12,032 nucleotides of DNA, taken from Bacillota bacterium. Its GTDB lineage: Bacteria > Bacillota > Clostridia > Oscillospirales > Acutalibacteraceae. The first letter of the stretch is position 1. Each line of letters starts with the position of its first letter. Below the pieces are notes generated by a model, which was not told the origin of the DNA, did no database searches, and saw only the letters and a program-made list of their open reading frames with translations. The translations under genes were made by a program, and so were the position numbers. The DNA lies in the NCBI GenBank assembly GCA_023417635.1, contig JAEZFF010000116.1:1-12032 (forward strand), in the 5' to 3' direction. Of the stretch, positions 6,529 to 12,032 are shown in pieces.

Positions 6529-7326
6529 CTATCCTTTCTGATATATAGAAGGCTCAATATACCGAAGACCGGCTATGTCTTTAGGGATGGTTTCCGAATG
6601 ACCGATAAAAAGGTACCCTCCCGGCTTCAGCAGACGACTGAACTTTTCGACAAGCTCGTCTTTTGTGTCCTGCTTAAAATAAATCATCACATTCCGGCAA
6701 AAGATCAAATCAAATGGTTTCTGAAAGTGAAAATTCTCCATCAGGTTCAGCTGTTTAAAGATGACCTGATTTTTGATTTCATCATTCAGCACATAGGATT
6801 CTCCCGACTGCTTAAAATAGCGGTGTTTCCACGCCGGAGGAATCTGTTTCAAAGATTCTTCCCCATAAACGCCAGCCTGTGCACCCACCAGCACATGGGT
6901 AGAAATATCTGTAGCAAGGATGCGGTAGTCCCAGCTCCTATCCATGCCGAAAAAATCCCGCATGGTCATAATTGCCGTAAAAGCTTCCTCACCCGTTGAG
7001 CAGCCCGCGCTCCAAATGCGCAGGTTATGCCCGCGGTTGGTCTTTTCCTGCTGCGGCAGAATTACATCTTTTAAGAACTCAAAATGCCGGGGTTCCCGCA
7101 TAAAGTAAGTGTGGTTTGTAGTAAGTTTATTCAGCAGCGTGTTCAGCTCATTGCTGTCACGCCGTAAAAGCTTAAAATACTCTGAAAAAGTGGAAATGTG
7201 TTTTTCACTGAGGACAGAGTACATGCGCGCTTCAATTAAAAGGCGCTTTTTACTGAGGTCTATTCCGTAATTCAAACGGATAAACTTCACAAGCTCCTCG
7301 AACTCTTGATCCGTTAATTGTATCAT
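6529..7326 (-). CDS. cheR: CheR, chemoreceptor glutamate methyltransferase
   Basis: CheR transfers methyl groups from S-adenosylmethionine to receptor glutamates during adaptation, at the cytoplasmic face of the membrane. The 265 residues comprise a small helical N-domain and the SAM-binding domain. Visible motifs are NHTYFMREPRHF (71-82), the SAM-binding IWSAGCSTGEEAF (104-116), and FCRNVMIYF with a downstream LLKPGGYLFIGHSE. No C-terminal TPR region is present. The start is ATG at 7326 with GGGG about 8 bases upstream. It follows cheA by 28 bases and precedes cheB by 13, all presumably one sigma-28 transcript. Confidence 0.97.
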   Translation of the reverse strand: MIQLTDQEFEELVKFIRLNYGIDLSKKRLLIEARMYSVLSEKHISTFSEYFKLLRRDSNELNTLLNKLTTNHTYFMREPRHFEFLKDVILPQQEKTNRGHNLRIWSAGCSTGEEAFTAIMTMRDFFGMDRSWDYRILATDISTHVLVGAQAGVYGEESLKQIPPAWKHRYFKQSGESYVLNDEIKNQVIFKQLNLMENFHFQKPFDLIFCRNVMIYFKQDTKDELVEKFSRLLKPGGYLFIGHSETIPKDIAGLRYIEPSIYQKG

Positions 7327-7354
7327 ACCCTAAACCCCGCAAATATTAATTCTC

Positions 7355-9397
7355 TCAGTTGCTATTGTAAAGATTCTGCACATTTAGAATCAAGCTGATG
7401 CTGCCGTCGCCCAAAATCGCACAGCCGTCAATCCCGGACTTATGTACCCGGAACTGGTTAAGGTAAGACGGCAGAGTCTTAACAACAACCTGCTGTTCAC
7501 CTAAAAGGGCATCCGCAAAGATACAGTAAGAATTGTCGTGCGTACCCACCAGAATCACAATGCCGTCTTCCACATTGGTTACTTCCGTGTCTATCTGGTA
7601 AGCGTTGTGCAGGCGGATAAGCGGGTAGTATTTGTCGCGCACCATAATAATCTCGTGCATATCGGTATCATACATAATGTTCTCATTGGAAGCTTTGAAA
7701 GACTGAAGGATGTTTTTAATCGGGATGGTAAACATGGTGTTTCCAACGGAAACTTTCATGCCGTTAATGATGGCAAGGGTCAGCGGAATCTTAAAGGTTG
7801 TCTTGGTCCCTTTGCCTCGGGTGCTTTCCATGGAAACATCCCCGCCGATTTTCTCTACGTTTTCCTTTACAACATCCATGCCGACTCCGCGGCCGGAGTA
7901 TTCGGTCACAACTTCGTTTGTGGAGAAGCCCGGCATCAGCAGGAACTGGTAGACTTCCTGGTCAGAATATTCTTCCTGCGGCTTTGTGAGCATTCCCTTC
8001 CTCTGCGCTTTTTCAAGCACTCTTGCGCGGTCTATGCCGCCGCCGTCATCGGTAACGCTGATGAGAATATCGCCGCCGGTATTCTGTGCCGAAAGGGTAA
8101 TGGTGCCCATTTCCGGTTTTCCGGCCTTTGCACGCTCTTCCTTTGATTCTATGCCGTGGTCCATGGAATTACGCACCAAATGCATAATCGGGTCTGAGAT
8201 GCTGTCCACAATCGTCTTGTCGACTTCGGTTTCTTCGCCGACCAAAACGAGCTGAGCCTTTTTGTCAAGCTTCTTGCACATATCGCGCACAATACGGTTC
8301 ATTTTCTGGAAAACCGTCGCAATCGGCACCATCCGTATCGACATGACAGTTTCCTGCAGTTCATCGGTCAGTTTGCGCAGCTGACGGGAAGCTTTCGTAA
8401 AGTTATTATCGAGCCCCGCGCCCTGCAAAGCCGGGTTCGAAGTTACCATTGATTCGGTAATAACGATTTCGCCCATCAGGTCCATCAAGCTGTCAAGCTT
8501 TGAAAGATTTACATTGATAAGGCTCTGTTTAACCGGCGCATGAACCTGCGCGGCCGCTGCGGCCGGCTTTGCGGAAGTGGCAACTGATTTTTTATCCGTT
8601 TCCATCGGAACCGGTGCAAGTTCGCCGTAGCTCTTTGTATAAGTAAAATGCTCAATTACCGGCACTGCCTGGGCCATGTCTTCCTTGCTGGCAAAAAAGA
8701 TGAGAAATCCGTCGCGGATAATGACGTTTTCAGTTTCCGGGTCCGTGTCGATATTCTTTGGGTAAAACTCAAAGCTGGAAACCGCGTCCTTAATGTCTGT
8801 CGTCAGCATGTAGGCGCGCAGGTTTTCCATCTGTGCCTCTTCGTCGAGGTAAACACGCACAGCCACCGGAAAGCCATGCTCCGCTTCTTCTTTCTGGATC
8901 GCTGCCGTACCTTCTGCTGCAGGAGCTGCCTGTGGGGCTTGTCCCTGTGCTGGGGATGCCGCCGCTGGAGCCGCCGAAGCCGTATTGGCTGAGCCGCCCG
9001 AAATCTTTTTCAGAAAGTCGTTAATTTCCTGTTCAAAACTGCCGATATCTGTAGTAAGCGGTTGCCCGTTGCGGACTTTTTCTGTTTCCGCTTTCAGAAA
9101 ATCGCTTGCACGGAACATCAGGTCGATCAGGCTTTCAATGTATTGATCGGAAACGCCCTTTTCACGCACGAATGAAAAAAGATCCTCCATCTTATGGGCA
9201 ATGACCGTCATGCTGTTAAACTGCATCATTGCGGAAGATCCTTTTATGGTATGCATAACTCTGAAAATTTCATTGATGCTGTCCTGGTCGAACGCTTTAT
9301 TCTTCTCACAGGCCATCAGGATGTCATCCAAATGTTCCAAAAGGTCATCTGTTTCAAAGAGGAATACGTCCAGCATTGATTCCGTACTGTTGTCCAT
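7355..9397 (-). CDS. cheA: CheA, chemotaxis histidine kinase
   Basis: CheA is the central kinase of the chemoreceptor array. It autophosphorylates and passes phosphate to response regulators. Domains in order: P1 HPt with phospho-acceptor H49 (RVMHTIKGSS); an Ala/Pro-rich linker (about 136-166); a P2-like regulator-binding domain (about 176-260); an Ala-rich linker; P3 dimerisation (about 285-350, LSKLDSLMDLMGEIVI); P4 ATPase with N box HLVRNSMDHG, G1 DDGGG and G2 GRGVGMD; and a P5 CheW-like C-terminus (about 540-680). All kinase motifs look intact. I chose ATG 9397 (680 residues), 9 bases after GGAG (9407-9410); an in-frame TTG at 9406 falls beside the ribosome site and is unlikely. First gene of cheA-cheR-cheB. 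No CheY-type target is in the window. Confidence 0.97.
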   Translation of the reverse strand: MDNSTESMLDVFLFETDDLLEHLDDILMACEKNKAFDQDSINEIFRVMHTIKGSSAMMQFNSMTVIAHKMEDLFSFVREKGVSDQYIESLIDLMFRASDFLKAETEKVRNGQPLTTDIGSFEQEINDFLKKISGGSANTASAAPAAASPAQGQAPQAAPAAEGTAAIQKEEAEHGFPVAVRVYLDEEAQMENLRAYMLTTDIKDAVSSFEFYPKNIDTDPETENVIIRDGFLIFFASKEDMAQAVPVIEHFTYTKSYGELAPVPMETDKKSVATSAKPAAAAAQVHAPVKQSLINVNLSKLDSLMDLMGEIVITESMVTSNPALQGAGLDNNFTKASRQLRKLTDELQETVMSIRMVPIATVFQKMNRIVRDMCKKLDKKAQLVLVGEETEVDKTIVDSISDPIMHLVRNSMDHGIESKEERAKAGKPEMGTITLSAQNTGGDILISVTDDGGGIDRARVLEKAQRKGMLTKPQEEYSDQEVYQFLLMPGFSTNEVVTEYSGRGVGMDVVKENVEKIGGDVSMESTRGKGTKTTFKIPLTLAIINGMKVSVGNTMFTIPIKNILQSFKASNENIMYDTDMHEIIMVRDKYYPLIRLHNAYQIDTEVTNVEDGIVILVGTHDNSYCIFADALLGEQQVVVKTLPSYLNQFRVHKSGIDGCAILGDGSISLILNVQNLYNSN

Positions 9398-9434
9398 AAT
9401 CTTCAACTCCTATAAATTTTATGTCGTGTATCAG

Positions 9435-9463
9435 TTGACTTGTGCCATCAACACAATTATAGT
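9435..9463 (+). promoter_or_regulatory. Probable sigma-A promoter for the FliK-like gene, facing the cheA promoter
   Basis: TTGACT (9435-9440), a 17-base spacer and TATAGT (9458-9463) fit the vegetative consensus with two mismatches. Transcription would start near 9470 and run rightward through the cheA sigma-28 promoter, leaving a leader of about 107 bases before the ATG at 9577. I saw no better promoter between 9488 and 9577. Confidence 0.5.
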
Positions 9464-9479
9464 TTATCTGTACTAAGAT

Positions 9480-9506
9480 ATATCGGCCGTATGCGGAAAT
9501 TCTTTA
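9480..9506 (-). promoter_or_regulatory. Sigma-28 (SigD) promoter for cheA-cheR-cheB
   Basis: On the minus strand, TAAA (9503-9506), a 15-base spacer and GCCGATAT (9480-9487) match the B. subtilis SigD/sigma-28 flagellar consensus exactly. Transcription would begin near 9473 and leave a leader of about 75 bases before cheA. This ties the adaptation operon to the late flagellar regulon. Confidence 0.88.
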
Positions 9507-9576
9507 GCAAAAGCGCATATTAGCCGCCATTTTTTGCTTGATTTTTTTGAGTTTTAAGGAAAGAAGTGTTCCCTAA

Positions 9577-11022
9577 ATGCCGGACAATCTGCGCATAACA
9601 ACACCCATCAGCACCACAGAAGGAATTAATAAGGCAAGCCCCGCGGGCGAAACCCCGCAAATCAATCCCGTCGATCCGCGGCGCGTCCCCAAGACAAATG
9701 TAGAGGAAGACCGAGGGGGACAGGCTTCCGACCTTCTGCTGAACCGTAACTCTGTTTACGACCAGTTTGTACAGCAACTGCAGCAAACCCCCGGCCTCGA
9801 ACAGACGCTTGAAAAGCTGCTGAGCGATGCAGCTGTGCGACAGGCCGCCGCGACGGCTGTGCCGGGTACATCTGGAAAAGTGCTTTCCACCCAACTGCAG
9901 GCTCTTTTGGATGCTGTTGCCGTTCAGGAAGACGGTGTGCTGGAAGACATCACTTCCCAGCGCGGCGACTCAACGCTTTTCACCGGGCCGCTGTTCAAAC
10001 TGCTGAACCAGATTTCAGCACAGAGTAAGGACGCGCAGTTTGACCTGCGGCTTGCAGATTTTCTGAAAGCCTACACCGGCTACAAAACAGCTCCTGATGC
10101 AACCCAGGCGATTCTTGCCAACCTGAAAGAGCTAAAACACTCCATTCCCGCCATGTACGCGAAACCGCTTTCTGAAGCGATGGAAAAGCTTTCGCAGGGC
10201 AAGCCGGAAGACGGTGCAAGATATGTAAACTCCGACCTTCCCATCCTCAAGAAAGAAATTATTCCTCTTTTGAGTAAATATGTAACCAAGACGAACGACT
10301 ACGGAAAATCCCGCGATGTCATCTCGCTGCTGCTGCACAACACTGCTGTTCTGAATGAAAGCTCCGGCGAGAACCTGGCCGCAAAATTTGACCAGCTGTA
10401 CCACTACTGCAAAGAAACCCTCAGCCTGCCGGAAATGACGACCAACCTAATACAGGAACTTTTTTCGCAGGATGTCACAGGGGCACAGCCAAAAAAGGCC
10501 AGCGCCTTTCTGCATGAACTGACCTCACTTCTCGCACAGACGTCCGAACAGAAAAGCTCACCGGGCATAGATCGTGCGGCGCTCAGTGACATTGCCCATT
10601 CTCTTTTGCTCGACAGCAGCGTGTTCATGCCATTCCAGCACATTTTTCTGCCTGCCATGTTTGGGGGCCGTTTCCTCTTTGCGCAAATCTGGGTAGAGAA
10701 GCAGGACCCAGACGAAAGCCGGAAGGGCCTTGCCAAAAGTTCCAAAATGCCGAAAAATCTTTTTTTGACTTTCGAAATTCAGGATCTAGGGTATTTTGAA
10801 GCATCCGTGCACCTTACGGGCCGTGAAGTTAACATGAAGCTTGCCTGCCCGCCTACACTGAAAGACTTTCACGGAGAGATCCGCTCCGGGGTTTCGGAAA
10901 TCCTGAAGAAAAACGGCTTTGAAGGTGACGTAAGGCTTTCCGCCTGTGCGGAACCGACAGTGCCAAAAATCATCCTGCAAAAAATACAGGAAAGGAAGCA
11001 TGCCGTCGATGTCACAATTTGA
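9577..11022 (+). CDS. FliK-like protein (YlqG type), possible flagellar hook-length-control relative
   Basis: This is a 481-residue soluble protein without signal peptide or membrane segment. The first 60 residues are polar and Pro-rich and look disordered, and a largely helical Gln/Leu-rich middle follows. The C-terminal part (about 355-460) resembles the FliK hook-length-control C-terminal fold: FLFAQIWVEKQD, then NLFLTFEIQDLGYFEASVHLTGREVNMKL and a helix before VRLSACAE. FliK gauges hook or rod length and triggers the export switch through the C-domain of FlhB. The next gene encodes just such a domain, and B. subtilis has the same pairing as ylqG-ylqH. The assignment is by fold pattern and neighbour, not strong identity. 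The ribosome site (AAGGAAAG at 9556-9563) is rather far from the ATG. It overlaps the next gene by 23 bases. Confidence 0.72.
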   Translation: MPDNLRITTPISTTEGINKASPAGETPQINPVDPRRVPKTNVEEDRGGQASDLLLNRNSVYDQFVQQLQQTPGLEQTLEKLLSDAAVRQAAATAVPGTSGKVLSTQLQALLDAVAVQEDGVLEDITSQRGDSTLFTGPLFKLLNQISAQSKDAQFDLRLADFLKAYTGYKTAPDATQAILANLKELKHSIPAMYAKPLSEAMEKLSQGKPEDGARYVNSDLPILKKEIIPLLSKYVTKTNDYGKSRDVISLLLHNTAVLNESSGENLAAKFDQLYHYCKETLSLPEMTTNLIQELFSQDVTGAQPKKASAFLHELTSLLAQTSEQKSSPGIDRAALSDIAHSLLLDSSVFMPFQHIFLPAMFGGRFLFAQIWVEKQDPDESRKGLAKSSKMPKNLFLTFEIQDLGYFEASVHLTGREVNMKLACPPTLKDFHGEIRSGVSEILKKNGFEGDVRLSACAEPTVPKIILQKIQERKHAVDVTI

Positions 11023-11407
11023 AAGGCTGCAGAAAGCAGCTGCACTGAAATACTCGGAAAAATCCCCGGAAAGTTCTCCTGTCGTTGTAGCCTCCGGTTC
11101 CGGCACCAACGCACAGAAAATCATTGATATTGCCGAGAAAAACGGCGTTCCCGTTTTCCGTGACAATGCCCTTGCTACACTGCTCGCACAGCTGCAGGCC
11201 GGCACCGAAATTCCACCAGAACTTTACCGGGCCGTTGTAGACATTTACGTCTTTTTCCTTGGCTACCGGGTCGGTGAAAACGGAAAAGCAATGCGGGTTG
11301 CACCAGCTGTTTTGGAAACTCCTCCCGCAGTTTCAGAAGACAATCCCCAGGCGGAAACTGAAGTCAATCAAAACGGCAGCGACGGCAGCGAAAAAAACAG
11401 AACATAA
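11000..11407 (+). CDS. FlhB C-terminal-domain homologue (YlqH/FlhX type)
   Basis: This is a 135-residue soluble protein. Residues 13-88 match the cytoplasmic C-terminal domain of FlhB, the flagellar export-gate switch: AAALKY, SSPVVVASG, AQKIIDIAEKNGVPVFRDNALA, IPPELYRAVVDIYVFFLG. The match begins just after where FlhB has its autocleavage site NPTH, which is absent here, and there are no membrane helices. Such stand-alone proteins can substitute for the cleaved FlhB C-fragment in some bacteria. A polar, acidic tail (about 90-135) is extra compared with the short family members I know. I chose ATG 11000 (AGGAAAGG upstream); ATG 11009 is possible. It starts inside the FliK-like gene, implying coupled translation. 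Confidence 0.85.
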   Translation: MPSMSQFERLQKAAALKYSEKSPESSPVVVASGSGTNAQKIIDIAEKNGVPVFRDNALATLLAQLQAGTEIPPELYRAVVDIYVFFLGYRVGENGKAMRVAPAVLETPPAVSEDNPQAETEVNQNGSDGSEKNRT

Positions 11408-11435
11408 ATTTTCCATGTTTTTCGTGCAATTTTTC

Positions 11436-11462
11436 TAATGATTTACACCATGCTTCCGATAT
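11436..11462 (+). promoter_or_regulatory. Near-consensus sigma-28 promoter for cheW
   Basis: TAAT (11436-11439), a 15-base spacer and TCCGATAT (11455-11462) match the sigma-28 consensus at 10 of 12 positions with exact spacing. Start would be near 11469, about 120 bases before cheW. A vegetative-like pair, TTTACA (11442-11447) with 16-base spacing to TATTAT (11464-11469), overlaps it and could give basal expression. Confidence 0.7.
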
Positions 11463-11589
11463 ATATTATAGATAGTGTTTTTTGTTATTTCAATCGTTAA
11501 TATTATTTTAGCCGGTTTCGGCCCCCTGACGCCGGAATTTTGGGCTTATCAGCACAACCCAGGATACTGAATTAGGAAAAGGTGGTTCT

Positions 11590-12032
11590 ATGAAAACTAT
11601 TAAGTCAAAAGCCAAAGAAAAGGCCGCTCTTGACGACATTAAAACGGAAAAGTACCTGACTTTCTATATTGAAAGCCAGCTTTACTGCATTCCGACTTCC
11701 CAGGTCGTTGAAATTATCCGTATGCAGCCTATTACTTTCATCCCAAACGTGGTCGGTTATGTAAAAGGTGTTATTAACCTGCGCGGAAAAGTTGTGCCTG
11801 TTCTTGATATGCGGCTCCGCTTTCAAAAAGAGGAAAAAGAGTACGATATGCTCACCAGCATTGTGATTGTAGAAGTGGATGAAAAAACGGTGGGCATGAT
11901 TGTTGACTGTGTAAAAGACGTACGCGACGTTTCCCCCGGGCAAATCAGTGTTACGCCAAAATCTAAAAAATCCGTAGGGAAAGAATTTGTCTGCGGTATT
12001 GTTACGCTGGGCAAAGATTCTGCTATGATGCT
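11590..12032 (+). CDS. cheW: CheW, chemotaxis coupling protein (C-terminus cut by window edge)
   Basis: CheW links chemoreceptors to CheA through its SH3-like fold and helps build the receptor array. The 147 complete codons visible include the first beta strands KYLTFYIESQLYCIP, the VVEIIR segment (39-44), the diagnostic GVINLRGKVVPVLDMRLRF (60-78, with R65 at the receptor/CheA-binding position), and MIVDCVKDV. A basic N-terminal extension of about 20 residues precedes the fold. The start ATG at 11590 is preceded by AAGGTGG (11579-11585). Expression is probably from the sigma-28-like promoter at 11436. The remaining C-terminal residues lie beyond the window. Confidence 0.95.
   Translation, partial: MKTIKSKAKEKAALDDIKTEKYLTFYIESQLYCIPTSQVVEIIRMQPITFIPNVVGYVKGVINLRGKVVPVLDMRLRFQKEEKEYDMLTSIVIVEVDEKTVGMIVDCVKDVRDVSPGQISVTPKSKKSVGKEFVCGIVTLGKDSAMM

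Noticed and set aside
7538..8146. 202-codon open frame on the plus strand inside cheA
   Set aside because: It is antisense to the conserved kinase and CheW-like domains of cheA, has no ribosome site or recognisable domain, and follows from codon bias of the real gene.
9488..9576. Second sigma-28 promoter for the FliK-like gene (GCCGCCAT at 9523-9530)
   Set aside because: The -10 has two mismatches and the -35 position reads TTAG, so it is too weak to call.
11408..11589. Possible cyclic-di-GMP riboswitch before cheW
   Set aside because: Such riboswitches often precede motility genes, but I could not find the conserved core elements or a fitting expression platform.
1..12032. Mobile elements, CRISPR arrays, tRNA or rRNA genes
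   Set aside because: I saw no transposase or integrase, no direct-repeat arrays and no tRNA or rRNA-like sequence. All longer stretches are explained by conserved chromosomal genes.

Overview
The window looks like chromosomal DNA of a motile, low-to-mid-GC Firmicute, most likely a clostridium. No species can be named from it. Four things point this way: a CymR-type Rrf2 regulator divergent from cysK, a B. subtilis-style YlqG/YlqH (FliK-like/FlhB-C-like) pair, chemotaxis genes with SigD (sigma-28) promoters, and strong GGAGG ribosome sites with textbook TTGACA/TATAAT promoters. No mobile element, RNA gene or CRISPR array was seen.

Positions 1-4055 (minus strand) hold an apparent operon read right to left: cysK, tcdA, sbcD, sbcC. 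The sbcC gene runs off the left edge. A perfect consensus promoter precedes cysK, with a 19-bp inverted repeat over the transcription start region. Gaps are 9 and 35 bases, and sbcD/sbcC overlap by 4. The genes cover cysteine synthesis, tRNA t6A37 cyclisation and double-strand-end processing.

Positions 4112-5433 (plus strand) hold a divergent cymR-like regulator followed by a metallo-beta-lactamase-fold hydrolase of unknown substrate. In Bacillus and Staphylococcus CymR works together with CysK, so this divergent pair is probably a self-contained cysteine-sensing module. A bidirectional terminator at 5397-5433 separates it from the convergent chemotaxis operon.

Positions 5442-9506 (minus strand) hold cheA-cheR-cheB, transcribed right to left from a perfect sigma-28 promoter (TAAA-N15-GCCGATAT). 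CheA is the chemoreceptor kinase; CheR and CheB add and remove receptor methyl groups. The CheB receiver domain has lost its phospho-acceptor Asp and most other active-site residues, while the esterase triad is intact.

Positions 9435-12032 (plus strand) hold a FliK-like protein (YlqG type), an overlapping small FlhB-C-terminal-domain protein (YlqH/FlhX type), and cheW, cut by the right edge. The cheW gene has its own near-consensus sigma-28 promoter and a leader of about 120 bases. The predicted vegetative promoter of the FliK-like gene faces the cheA sigma-28 promoter head-on.

No wholly new multi-gene system is evident. The best leads are the pseudo-receiver CheB, the face-to-face promoters and the CymR/CysK control region.
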